From Dyella jiangningensis (GTDB lineage Bacteria > Pseudomonadota > Gammaproteobacteria > Xanthomonadales > Rhodanobacteraceae), in assembly GCF_003264855.1 (NCBI RefSeq), contig NZ_NFZS01000001.1, positions 434,001 through 498,000 of the forward strand: DNA of 64,000 nt, given 5' to 3'. This document shows, one piece after another, positions 7,363-16,535 of the stretch. The notes beneath the pieces are model-generated. The model saw only the letters and a list, made by a program, of their open reading frames with translations. It ran no database searches and was not told the DNA's origin. The translations under genes and the position numbers were made by a program. Within the stretch, counting starts at the first letter, position 1, and every line of letters begins with the position of its first letter.

Positions 7363-10233
7363 GTGATTCTGAAACGTAATGTGCTGGCCTTGGCGCTGGC
7401 TTCCGGCCTCTGTTTCACTGCCGGCATTCATGCGGCACCGATCGATACGGACGCAAAGACCGATGGCACCGCCAACGGCAATGCCGCGCCGGCTGACCAG
7501 TCGACGCAGACTGCCACCGCGCAGCCCGGCGACAAGACCAAGCAGGAAGAGCAGCTGGCCAAGAGCCTGTCGACCATCACCGTGACTGGCTACAACCAGG
7601 GCATGGAGAAGGCGATCGACTACCAGCGCTACTCCGACACCATCACCAACGTCATCACCGCGGCCGACATCGGTGGTCTTCCCGACCAGTCGATCGCCGA
7701 CGCATTGACCCGCCTGCCGGGCGTGTCCGCCGAGCGCATCGCCGGCCAGGCATCGCAGATCAACATCCGCGGCCTCTCGGGCAACTTCATCCAGACCACG
7801 CTCAACGGTCGCGAGCAGCCCTCCACCAGCGGCAGCAACTACATCCAGTTCGACCAGTACCCGTCCGAGCTGATCAACATGGCGACGGTGTACAAGTCCT
7901 CGCAGTCGTCGCTGATCACCGGCGGCGTCGGCGGCACCATCGCGATGGAGACGGCCAACCCGCTCAATGCGCCGAAGGAGCAGAACCTCAACATCGACGC
8001 GCGCGGCAGCTACAACAGCCAGGCGAACGATGTGGCGGGCGCCAACTCCACCGGCTATCGCCTGAGCGCCGCGTGGCAGGGCAAGTTCCTCGACAACACC
8101 CTGGGCGTGGGCCTGGGCGTGGCGCAGATGTACCAGCCGCACGTCGCCGAGCAGTTCGTGGGCGAAGCCTCCGACGGCAATCTCGTCACGCTGCCGAGCG
8201 GCCAGCAGGCTTACCTGACCCAGGGCCTGCAGGTGCAGCAGAACGGCGGCAACGAGCGTCGCACCGGCGAGATGGCCACCGTGGTGTGGAAGGCCACCGA
8301 CGAACTGCAGTTCGGCGCCGACGCGTTCTACTCGAAGTTCAAGGACACCTCGTTCGGCTACGGTTTCCGTTCGCAGAACATGTACGGCAACCAGAACCTG
8401 GTTTCCAACGCCGTGCTCGGTCCGTACGGCACCATGACGGGCGGCACGATCACCAGCCCGGGCGCCAACAACTTCTCCAACGAGACCACCGCCGACAACT
8501 ACACGACGAACACCAGCGTGTTCTCCGGTGGCCTCAACATGAAGTGGAACCACGGCCCGTGGCATGTCGACACCGACCTGTCGCTGTCGCGCGCCACCAG
8601 CAACGAGATCAACGTGGACACCACGGCTGATCCGTACAACAACCTGGGCACGCCCAATGCGACGCTGATGGCGCAGTCGACCACCTACCAGCTCAAGGGG
8701 CGCGAGGTGGGTACGGTGTCGTTCGCCAATCCGGGCATCTACACCAACCTCAACGACATGGGCCTGTCCCGTTACGGCGTGTACCCCTACATCTACCACG
8801 ACAAGATGAAGGCGTTCCGCACCGACGTGAAGTACGACTTGCCGAACAACGCGTGGTTCTCGGCGGTCGAAGCCGGCGTGTACCTGAACAACCACACGTA
8901 CAATGCCGATCGCGAAGTGTTTGTCTACGGCAACGAGTGGCAGGGTCCGGCGCTGACCATTCCGAGTAGCGCCGCCAGCGTGCGTTGCTGGAAGGGCAAG
9001 TTCTCCGGCATGCCGTGCTTCCTGCAGCTGGATGGCCCTGCCATTCTCGCCGCGCACGGTATCGTCGCCAACCCGGTGAAGAACATCACCGACCAGAGCT
9101 GGTCGATGATCCAGAGCGGATCGGTGGATGAGCAGACCCGTGACCTGTACTTCCAGGGCGACATCGATGCGCAGGACGTGTTCGGCCACGAACTGACGGG
9201 CAACATCGGCATCCGCTACTCGCACCAGAAGCAGTACAGCAATGGCCTGCAGCAGGTGGGTAATGGCGCCGGTGTCCCGATCACCGACGGCAACGGCAAC
9301 ACCAGCACCGACTACGCGCCGCTCAACGTCGGCAAGACCTATGGCGACTGGCTGCCGTCGGTGAACCTGGTCTACCACCTCACCGAAGACGACCAGATGC
9401 GCTTCTCGGCCGCCAAGGTGCTGTCGCGTCCGCCGATCAACAAGATGCTGGCGGGCTCGGGTTCGTGGGTGTCCGGAACCGGAGCGCTCGCTCAGTACAA
9501 CGTGTGGGGCGGCACCAGCCCGCTGCTTGATCCGCTGCGTGCGTTCCAGTGGGATCTCGGCTACGAGCACTACTTCGACGATTCGTCGGGCGTGATCAGC
9601 GGCGGTGTGTTCTACAAGCACATCGACTCGTTCGTGCAGGACGTCACCTACAATAACTATGACTTCGCGGCCGCCGGTATTCCCGTGCCGACCAACCCGA
9701 GCACGGGCCAGCCCTACCTCAACGGCCAGTACCAGACCTCGTACAACGCCACCGGCGGCAGCGTGAAGGGCCTGGAGATGTCGCTGTCGAAGAACCACAT
9801 CTTCCCGGGCATCTGGGAAGGTCTGGGCGTGCAGGCGAACTTCGCGCTGACCACCAGCAACGTGCGCAACCCGAACAACCTGGGCGGCGCGGAAGCGAAC
9901 CTCAGCCTGCCGGGCCTGTCCAAGCGCGTCGCGAGTGCCGCGGTGTTCTACGACTATGGTCCGTTCTCGGCCCGCGTGTCCGGCAACTACCGTTCGAAGT
10001 TCGCCTCCGATACGCAGATGTCGGTGAACAACCAGATGGTCACCTTCGCTGCGGAAACGGTGTACGACTTCCAGGCGTCGTACGAGATCTCCAAGCAGTG
10101 GCGCGCGGTGATGCAGGTGCTGAACCTCACCAACCAGCCGACCCGTACCTACTTCGGCTCCGACCCGTCGCAGACCGGTACCATCCAGTACTTCGGCCGC
10201 ACGACCTACCTCGGCGTCGAGTTCAAGCTGTAA
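7363..10233 (+). CDS. TonB-dependent outer-membrane receptor for alpha-glucans/maltodextrins
   Basis: 956 residues from a GTG at 7363 with GAGGGGAAGA directly upstream. A signal peptide (1-25, ending GIHAA) is followed by a TonB-box-like STITVTGYNQ and the plug segment DIGGLPDQSIADALTRLPGVSAERI, typical of the TonB-Xanth-Caul family of carbohydrate receptors; the C-terminus YLGVEFKL ends in an aromatic-poor beta-strand. There is no N-terminal signalling (STN) domain, so control is expected through the operators upstream and not through an ECF factor. Context gives the substrate: three exported alpha-glucan hydrolases and a sugar porter follow, and a GH13 alpha-glucosidase diverges. A strong hairpin ends the transcript before the hydrolase operon. 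Confidence 0.93.
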   Translation: MILKRNVLALALASGLCFTAGIHAAPIDTDAKTDGTANGNAAPADQSTQTATAQPGDKTKQEEQLAKSLSTITVTGYNQGMEKAIDYQRYSDTITNVITAADIGGLPDQSIADALTRLPGVSAERIAGQASQINIRGLSGNFIQTTLNGREQPSTSGSNYIQFDQYPSELINMATVYKSSQSSLITGGVGGTIAMETANPLNAPKEQNLNIDARGSYNSQANDVAGANSTGYRLSAAWQGKFLDNTLGVGLGVAQMYQPHVAEQFVGEASDGNLVTLPSGQQAYLTQGLQVQQNGGNERRTGEMATVVWKATDELQFGADAFYSKFKDTSFGYGFRSQNMYGNQNLVSNAVLGPYGTMTGGTITSPGANNFSNETTADNYTTNTSVFSGGLNMKWNHGPWHVDTDLSLSRATSNEINVDTTADPYNNLGTPNATLMAQSTTYQLKGREVGTVSFANPGIYTNLNDMGLSRYGVYPYIYHDKMKAFRTDVKYDLPNNAWFSAVEAGVYLNNHTYNADREVFVYGNEWQGPALTIPSSAASVRCWKGKFSGMPCFLQLDGPAILAAHGIVANPVKNITDQSWSMIQSGSVDEQTRDLYFQGDIDAQDVFGHELTGNIGIRYSHQKQYSNGLQQVGNGAGVPITDGNGNTSTDYAPLNVGKTYGDWLPSVNLVYHLTEDDQMRFSAAKVLSRPPINKMLAGSGSWVSGTGALAQYNVWGGTSPLLDPLRAFQWDLGYEHYFDDSSGVISGGVFYKHIDSFVQDVTYNNYDFAAAGIPVPTNPSTGQPYLNGQYQTSYNATGGSVKGLEMSLSKNHIFPGIWEGLGVQANFALTTSNVRNPNNLGGAEANLSLPGLSKRVASAAVFYDYGPFSARVSGNYRSKFASDTQMSVNNQMVTFAAETVYDFQASYEISKQWRAVMQVLNLTNQPTRTYFGSDPSQTGTIQYFGRTTYLGVEFKL

Positions 10234-10239
10234 GTCACG

Positions 10240-10279
10240 ATCGCGCCGGCACTCCGCAAGGAGTGCCGGCGCGATGCTT
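10240..10279 (+). terminator. Strong terminator after the TonB receptor
   Basis: Perfect 16-bp stem with a GCAA tetraloop at 10256-10259, followed by GCTTT. It separates the receptor transcript from the hydrolase operon, or lets only part of the transcription through. Confidence 0.85.
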
Positions 10280-10282
10280 TCC

Positions 10283-10306
10283 GGAGCCACGCGTCCGCGT
10301 GGCTCC
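10283..10306. repeat. Second perfect hairpin (10-bp stem)
   Basis: GGAGCCACGC-GTCC-GCGTGGCTCC, seven bases after the terminator stem. No T-run follows. The GGAGCCACGC arm ending in CCCACA resembles another REP-type palindrome; it could protect the 3' end of the receptor mRNA or be a repeat copy. Confidence 0.6.
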
Positions 10307-10411
10307 CACACACCGCGAGGCCCGGCGTAGCGGTCACCGGTCCGAAGCGAAGTCTGCGTTCCGGTGTACTGTTGCCCGTCGAAGGCCAGCGGCCTTTGCA
10401 TGGAGAACGGC

Positions 10412-11983
10412 ATGTCGCGGAACCGCCTGTTGAAGTCCCTCGCTCTGTCCACCGCCCTAGCGCTCGGCGCGGGCTTCCTTCCGGGTGTGCACGCGGCGAC
10501 GACCGTCCCGCCGGCCACCGACACGCTATCGTCCGGCGTGTATTACGAAATCTTCGTGCGTGCCTGGTACGACACCAACGGCGACGGCATCGGCGATCTC
10601 AACGGCGTCACCGCCAAGCTCGATTACCTGAAATCGCTGGGCATCAGCGGCATCTGGCTGATGCCGATCAACAACTCGCCCAGCTACCACGGCTACGACA
10701 TCACCGATTACTACGGCATCAATCCGCAGTACGGCTCGGTGGCCGATCTCCAGCACCTGGTGGACGAAGCGCACAAGCGCGGCATCGCGGTGACCATGGA
10801 CATGGTGATCAATCACAGCAGCAACGAGCACCCCTGGTTCGTGGCTGCGCAGAAGGCCAACGATTTGCATCGCAACTGGTACACCTGGGCCACCAAGCGG
10901 CCCAATCTCGATGCGCTGAGCGCGACCGATACGCCAATCTGGCATGCGGGCGACGACGGTTGGTACATCGGCGTGTTCGGCGGCCACATGCCCGACTTCA
11001 ACTACGACAACCCGGCCGTGCGCGCCGAGATGATCAAGGTCGGCCAGTACTGGCTGGGCAAGGGTGTCGATGGCTTCCGCCTCGACGCGGCCAAGCACAT
11101 CTACGTTGATTTCAAGTCGGACGAGCACAGCCTTGAGGCCGTACAGAAGAACGCCGCGTGGTGGACGGAGTACCACGACGCGCTCGCCAAGGTGAACCCC
11201 AAGGTGACCCTGGTTGGCGAAGTCAGCGCGAAGTCGCCCAAGGAGCTGGCGCCGTATCTCAAGCCGCTGGGTTCGATCTTCGACTTCCCACTGGCCGAAC
11301 AGCTGATTCTCAGCGCCAAGAGCGAGAACGCTACGAAGCTTGAATCGCTGCTCAAGGCCACCTACGACGCGTACAAGCTCGCTGGGGACGCGCCGTTCAT
11401 CGATTCCACGTTCCTGTCCAACCACGACCAGGAACGCGTGATGAGCCGCCTCGACGGCAACGTCGAGCACATGCGCGTGGCGGCGGCGATGCTGCTGACG
11501 CTGCCCGGCCGTCCGTACATCTACTACGGCGAAGAGCTGGGCATGGAGGGCAAGAAGCCCGATCCGAACCTGCGCGAGCCGATGCGCTGGACGCGCGAAG
11601 CGGGCCCCGGTGAGTCGCGCTGGAAACCGTCCAGCGTGAACCAGGGCCAAGTCGTCTCCGTGCAGGCCGAAGAGGACGATCCGAATTCGCTGCTGCATAC
11701 CTACCGCACCCTGATCGGCTGGCGCGCACACAACAGCGCCCTGCGCGACGGCAAGCTGGAAGCGGTGGTCACCGGCAACCCGCACCTGTTCGCCTACTGG
11801 CGCAACGATGGCAAGCAGCGCCTGCTGGTGGTGCACAACCTTTCCGGCAAGAGCGTGATGTGGAAGCCTAAGGGCGATCTGCTGCCCAAGGAGGCCACCG
11901 TGCTGCTCACCACCCAGACGCAAGCGTCCCTCAAGGACGGCCATCTGAACATGCCTGCCTACAGCACCGTGGTGCTCCGCTGA
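10412..11983 (+). CDS. Exported GH13 alpha-amylase-type enzyme
   Basis: 523 residues. The start at 10412 (MSRNRLLKSL) has GGAG 7 bases upstream and opens a signal peptide ending GVHAA near residue 29. GH13 catalytic residues are all present: nucleophile D225 in GFRLDAAKH, acid/base E270 in LVGEVS, H338-D339 in SNHDQER; the Ca-binding/region I stretch MDMVINHSS is at 130-137. It should act in the periplasm on maltodextrins that entered through the TonB receptor. It is the first gene of an operon whose next three genes each overlap the one before by 1-4 bases, so translation is coupled. Confidence 0.92.
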   Translation: MSRNRLLKSLALSTALALGAGFLPGVHAATTVPPATDTLSSGVYYEIFVRAWYDTNGDGIGDLNGVTAKLDYLKSLGISGIWLMPINNSPSYHGYDITDYYGINPQYGSVADLQHLVDEAHKRGIAVTMDMVINHSSNEHPWFVAAQKANDLHRNWYTWATKRPNLDALSATDTPIWHAGDDGWYIGVFGGHMPDFNYDNPAVRAEMIKVGQYWLGKGVDGFRLDAAKHIYVDFKSDEHSLEAVQKNAAWWTEYHDALAKVNPKVTLVGEVSAKSPKELAPYLKPLGSIFDFPLAEQLILSAKSENATKLESLLKATYDAYKLAGDAPFIDSTFLSNHDQERVMSRLDGNVEHMRVAAAMLLTLPGRPYIYYGEELGMEGKKPDPNLREPMRWTREAGPGESRWKPSSVNQGQVVSVQAEEDDPNSLLHTYRTLIGWRAHNSALRDGKLEAVVTGNPHLFAYWRNDGKQRLLVVHNLSGKSVMWKPKGDLLPKEATVLLTTQTQASLKDGHLNMPAYSTVVLR

Positions 11984-14316
11984 TGCGGGCGCGCCTGCTG
12001 GCACTGGCGCTGCTGTGCGCGACCAGTGCCATTCCTGCGGCGTTGGCCGCACACGTCGATGCCAGCGCCGACCGCATGGAGCTGGCGGTGCCCAAGGGCA
12101 AGCTGGAACTGCGCCTGCTGGCCCCCGGCATCGTGCAGCTGCGCATCGATGGCACGCGTGAACCGGCTACGCCGGTGATCGATCCGGAAGCCAGCTTCGA
12201 TCCGGTCGACGTGAAGCGCGAGCAACAAGGCAGCGAGCAGGTGATGCGCTCGCAGCAGATGACCCTGCGCTGGAACCCGCAGCGCGCCGAGTTGCGCGTG
12301 GAGTCACCGGATGGCCGCCTGTTGATAAGCGCCAATGTCGCGCACGCGTTCGATGGTGGCTGGTCCATACGCCACGCCAAGGGCGATCCGCAGTACGGCA
12401 TCGGTGGGCTCAATGCGTTCGACCCGAAGGCCGGAGATCTGCTGCGCCAGGGCAAGCAGCTGGCCACGGCCGGCAGCCAGGGCCACACCGGCGCGCCCTT
12501 CGTCTGGAGCACGGCCGGTTATGGCGTGCTGGCCGACGCCGAGCTCGCCCAATTCGACCTGACGGCGACCGACATCACCGTACACGCCAAACAGCAACCG
12601 GTGCGCACGATCTACCTGTTCGCCGGGCAGCCAAGCGCGTTGTTCGCGCAGCTGCGCCTGGTCAGCGGCGCCGCACCGATGTTCCCGAAGTGGGCCATGG
12701 GCTTCACCAACAGCCAGTGGGGCATCGACCAGAAGGAAGCGCAGGCGCTGGTGGAGACCTACCGCGCCAAGCACATCCCCATCGACAACTTCACCTTCGA
12801 CTTCGACTGGAAGGCGTGGGGCGAGGACATGGGCGAGTTCCGCTGGAACACCGACACGTTCCCGGAGGGTCCTGACGGCAAGCTCAAGCAGTGGATGGAC
12901 GCGCGCGGCATGCACATGACCGGCATCATGAAGCCTCGCCTGCATGTGGACACGGTCGAAGGCCGCGAGGCCACGCAGCATGGTTACTGGCTGGCGCAGT
13001 CGAAGGTCGCGCCCGATTACTTTTCGCACAAGCCGGTGCGCGACGTGGACTTCGACAAGCCCGAAGTGCGCGCCTGGTTCTTCAACGGCGCGCTCAAGCA
13101 GTCCTTCGACACCGGCATCGTGGGCTGGTGGAACGACGAAGCGGACGACAGCGGCGTCGACACGCAGTTTCTCAACATGCAGCGCGCCATGTACGACGGC
13201 CAGCGCGCGCACAGCGATCAGCGCGTGTGGTCGATCAACCGCAACTTCTACCTGGGTTCGCAGCGCTACGCCTATGGCGTGTGGTCGGGCGACATCCAGA
13301 GCGGCTTCGCCAGCATGGCCAACCAGCGCCAGCGCATGCTCACCGCGTTCAATGTCGGTGCGATGCACTGGGGCATGGACGGTGGCGGCTTCAAGGCGCC
13401 GCGTCCCAGCGACGAGAACTATGCGCGCTGGATAGAGTTCAGCGCGTTCACGCCGGTGTTCCGCGTGCATGGGGACTTCGGGCAGAAACGCCAGCCCTGG
13501 GTCTACGGCCCCATCGCGGAGAAGGCCGCGACGGATGCCATCCGGCTGCGCTATTCGCTCATTCCCTATATCTACGGCTACGAGTACCAGAACCACGTAA
13601 CCGGCGTGGGCCTGGTGCGGCCGCTGCCGTTCGCCTATCCCGACGATCCGGCGCAGTGCGACCGCATCGATGCGTGGATGTTCGGCGAATACCTGCTGGT
13701 GTCGCCGGTGGTGGAGCAGGGACAGACGTCCAAACGGCTGAAGCTGCCGAAGGGTCGCTGGATCGACTGGTTCGACGGCAAGGCCTACGAAGGCGGACGC
13801 GAGGTCACGCTCGCCCTGGATGCCAAGGGCTGGGGTGACATCCCGCTGTTCATCCGCGAAGGCGCCATCATTCCTCAGCAGCCGGTGATGGACTATGTGG
13901 GGCAGCATCCGGTGACTTCCCTGGACGTGCAGGTGTTTCCGGCCGACAGCCAAACCCGTTTCGACATTTACGACGATGATGGCGAAAGCTACGCCTACGA
14001 GAAGGGTGCGTACTTCGTGCAGCCGCTGCTCGTGCAACGCGAGGGCGCTCGCGTGAGCGTCCGCACGGAAGCGCCCAAAGGCAGCTTCAAGCCGGCATTG
14101 CATGACTACGTGCTCGCCGTGCATGGTCCCGTGGCAAACTCGGTGCACCATGGCGACCAGCCGTTGCCGGTGTTCGATAGCGTTGATGCGTTGCGCAACG
14201 CCACGACGGAAGGCTGGGCGCGCGGCAAGGATCGTTTTGGCGAGGTGACCTACGTGAAGCTCGAAGCAGGCAAGGTGCACGATATCCAGCTTGATACTGT
14301 GGCGGTGCAGCAATGA
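11983..14316 (+). CDS. Exported GH31 alpha-glucosidase family enzyme
   Basis: 777 residues, start overlapping the previous stop (TGATG). Signal peptide 1-22 (ending AALA). GH31 layout: N-terminal beta domain, barrel from about 235 (FPKWAMGFTNSQWG), likely nucleophile D385 in GWWNDEADDSG, likely acid/base D437 in VWSGD, RVHGDFGQ further on, and C-terminal beta domains with YDDDGESY. The family includes alpha-glucosidases, alpha-xylosidases and transglucosylases; the locus favours alpha-glucosidase or a transglycosylase acting on branched or 1,6-linked oligosaccharides. Expected in the periplasm. Confidence 0.92.
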   Translation: MRARLLALALLCATSAIPAALAAHVDASADRMELAVPKGKLELRLLAPGIVQLRIDGTREPATPVIDPEASFDPVDVKREQQGSEQVMRSQQMTLRWNPQRAELRVESPDGRLLISANVAHAFDGGWSIRHAKGDPQYGIGGLNAFDPKAGDLLRQGKQLATAGSQGHTGAPFVWSTAGYGVLADAELAQFDLTATDITVHAKQQPVRTIYLFAGQPSALFAQLRLVSGAAPMFPKWAMGFTNSQWGIDQKEAQALVETYRAKHIPIDNFTFDFDWKAWGEDMGEFRWNTDTFPEGPDGKLKQWMDARGMHMTGIMKPRLHVDTVEGREATQHGYWLAQSKVAPDYFSHKPVRDVDFDKPEVRAWFFNGALKQSFDTGIVGWWNDEADDSGVDTQFLNMQRAMYDGQRAHSDQRVWSINRNFYLGSQRYAYGVWSGDIQSGFASMANQRQRMLTAFNVGAMHWGMDGGGFKAPRPSDENYARWIEFSAFTPVFRVHGDFGQKRQPWVYGPIAEKAATDAIRLRYSLIPYIYGYEYQNHVTGVGLVRPLPFAYPDDPAQCDRIDAWMFGEYLLVSPVVEQGQTSKRLKLPKGRWIDWFDGKAYEGGREVTLALDAKGWGDIPLFIREGAIIPQQPVMDYVGQHPVTSLDVQVFPADSQTRFDIYDDDGESYAYEKGAYFVQPLLVQREGARVSVRTEAPKGSFKPALHDYVLAVHGPVANSVHHGDQPLPVFDSVDALRNATTEGWARGKDRFGEVTYVKLEAGKVHDIQLDTVAVQQ

Positions 14317-16535
14317 GATTGCGCGCCGGTCGTCGCGTGCTGCCGCTGGCCCTGGCTTGTTCGGCGTTGTTCTCCGCCGGTGTCGCACAGGCGGACGCGA
14401 TCGGTGCCGACCAGCTGAGCTGGCACGGCAAGACGGCGAGCATGCATACCAATGGCGACGGCAGCTTCGTGCTGCATGCGCCGGCAGGCGAAAGGCGCAT
14501 CGCGGCGCAGCGGTTTGCAACACACACCGCGAGCCCGCTGTTCGATGGGCTGTTCGCGATGGCGCAGGACGACCTAAAGCACGACTCGGTGAGCGCGATC
14601 CAGGATCCGGCGTTCGATCACGGCAAGCCGATTCCCTGCGAGTGCTTCAAGACCGGTGACCGCTGGCCCTACGTGTGGACGCGCGACCTGTCGTATTCGG
14701 TCGACCTCGCGCTGTGGCGCTTCGATCCGGCGCGTGCGCGCCAGTCGCTACGCTTCAAGCTGTCCGAGGTGCGCGAGCCGTCCGCGCCGCAGGGCCTGTA
14801 CGTGATGCAGGACACCGGCTCGGGCGGCAGCTGGCCGATCAGCACCGACCGCATCGTATGGTTCCTCGGCGCGCGCCACCTGCTGGACGACAAGGCCTTC
14901 GCCGACGACGTGTTCCGCGCGCTGAAGGACACCCTCTCGCAGGATCGCCTGTATGTATTCGATGGCACGCTCGGACTCTATCGCGGCGAGACCTCGTTCC
15001 TCGACTGGCGCGAGCAGACCTATCCGGACTGGACGGCCAAGGACGTGCGCTACATCGGCGAGTCCTTCGCGCTGTCCACCAACGTGCTGCATTACCAGGC
15101 GCTGCAGCAGGCTGCATCGATGGCGGAACAGCGATACGACGCTTCCGCCACCGACTTCCGCACACAGGCCGAGGCACTGAAGCGCGCGATCAACACGCAC
15201 TTCTGGCGCGACGACCGTGGCATGTACATGAGCTACATCGGCCCCGGTGCGATGCCGATGGACACCTACGACCTGCTCGGCATCGCGCTGGCGGTGACCA
15301 GCGGCGTGGCCGACGAGGCGCGCGCGAAGCAGACGCTTGCCAACTATCCCGCGTGGCCCGCCGGCAGCCCGGTGATCTGGCCGGAGCGCAAGAACCAGCC
15401 GATCTACCACAACCGCGCGATCTGGCCGTTCGTGAGCGCGTACTCGCTGCGCGCCGCGCGCGAGGTGAACGACGCGCCGCGCATTGCGCATGAGCTCGAT
15501 TCCATGCTGCGTGGCGCCGCGCTGTCGGCATCGAACATGGAGAACTTCGAGCTCGCCTCACAGGCCGTGCATGTCGACGAAGGCCCGCTCAGCGGCCCCG
15601 TGGTCGATTCGCCGGCGCAGCTGTGGTCGGTGGGCGGCTATCTCGACATGGTGATCGGCGGCGTGTTCGGCCTTGGCGACGAAGGTCGCATCGAACCCAA
15701 GTTGCCCGTGTCGTGGATGAAGACGTTGTTCGGCGACAAGCCGCGCATCACGCTGGACATGGGAGGCCGACGCATCACGCTCGTGCGTCCCGCCAAGGCG
15801 GACGGCGATCTGCTGGTCGCCGCCAAGCAGCAGCGCCAGGGCAATGAAACCGTGGTCGAGCTCAAGGCCATCCAGTCCGGCGCGAAACCCGTGCGCACCG
15901 ATGCCACGCTCTACGCGCCGGCGATTCCCGATGCACCCGAGGTGAAGGACACCGCCAAGGGCTGGCAGGTGAGCTTTGCCGGCAAGGGCGTGCTGTACGT
16001 GGAGGGGCGACGCGTCGGCAACATCGATGGCAGCCTCGTCGTGCCCAAGGCCGATGCGCGCCAGTGTTTCCAGCTCACGCGGCTGGGCGAGGGCGGGCTG
16101 GAGTCGCTGCCCAGTGCGGCGACGTGCAAGGGTGACGAAGCCAGGCTTTCGGGCACGGGTCCGTGGGAATGGCGTGCGCCACGCGATGGGCGTTTCAATG
16201 TCACGCTCGCGTACGCCAACGACCATGGGCCGATCAATACGGGTGTCACGGCAGCGGTGAAGTTCCTCGACGTGCAGTGCGATGGCATGGCGGCCCAGCG
16301 GCTGCCGGTGGTCATGCCGCACAGCGAGGGTACGCAGCGCGCCACCTCGGCCACCTTCGAAGCCCGTGCCGGCAGCACGTGCCACGTCAGTCTCGAACAG
16401 GGCTTCAACATGAGCTATCTACGCCACAACGCGCACTACACCGGCGGGCAGGGCGGTGCCGGCGGTCCGTTGAACGAGGCGAGCGTCGAGGCCTTGCTGG
16501 TGGCGCCGCTGTCCGATGGGAAGTCCGCGCCATGA
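14313..16535 (+). CDS. Exported six-hairpin glycosidase of unknown family
   Basis: 740 residues, overlapping the GH31 gene by four bases (ATGA). Signal peptide 1-27 (ending GVAQA). Residues about 60-460 look like an (alpha/alpha)6 catalytic barrel: RWPYVWTRDLSYSVDLAL near 115, TSFLDWREQTYPDW near 225, and a C-terminal DSPAQLWSVGGYLDMV near 430 that resembles debranching-enzyme and GH15/GH63-like barrels. About 280 residues follow, probably beta domains, with four Cys that may form disulfides. Candidate roles are an exo-acting glucoamylase-like or debranching step on imported maltodextrin. I cannot assign a GH family from the sequence alone. It lies in the middle of the coupled operon, before the MFS porter. 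Confidence 0.8.
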   Translation: MRLRAGRRVLPLALACSALFSAGVAQADAIGADQLSWHGKTASMHTNGDGSFVLHAPAGERRIAAQRFATHTASPLFDGLFAMAQDDLKHDSVSAIQDPAFDHGKPIPCECFKTGDRWPYVWTRDLSYSVDLALWRFDPARARQSLRFKLSEVREPSAPQGLYVMQDTGSGGSWPISTDRIVWFLGARHLLDDKAFADDVFRALKDTLSQDRLYVFDGTLGLYRGETSFLDWREQTYPDWTAKDVRYIGESFALSTNVLHYQALQQAASMAEQRYDASATDFRTQAEALKRAINTHFWRDDRGMYMSYIGPGAMPMDTYDLLGIALAVTSGVADEARAKQTLANYPAWPAGSPVIWPERKNQPIYHNRAIWPFVSAYSLRAAREVNDAPRIAHELDSMLRGAALSASNMENFELASQAVHVDEGPLSGPVVDSPAQLWSVGGYLDMVIGGVFGLGDEGRIEPKLPVSWMKTLFGDKPRITLDMGGRRITLVRPAKADGDLLVAAKQQRQGNETVVELKAIQSGAKPVRTDATLYAPAIPDAPEVKDTAKGWQVSFAGKGVLYVEGRRVGNIDGSLVVPKADARQCFQLTRLGEGGLESLPSAATCKGDEARLSGTGPWEWRAPRDGRFNVTLAYANDHGPINTGVTAAVKFLDVQCDGMAAQRLPVVMPHSEGTQRATSATFEARAGSTCHVSLEQGFNMSYLRHNAHYTGGQGGAGGPLNEASVEALLVAPLSDGKSAP

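Noticed and set aside
7162..10524. 1120-residue minus-strand frame opposite the TonB receptor
   Set aside because: Shadow of the receptor; translation is Val/His/Arg-rich with no recognisable motif.
12304..14523. 739-residue minus-strand frame opposite GH31
   Set aside because: Antisense to a gene with intact catalytic residues; no start signal or domain.
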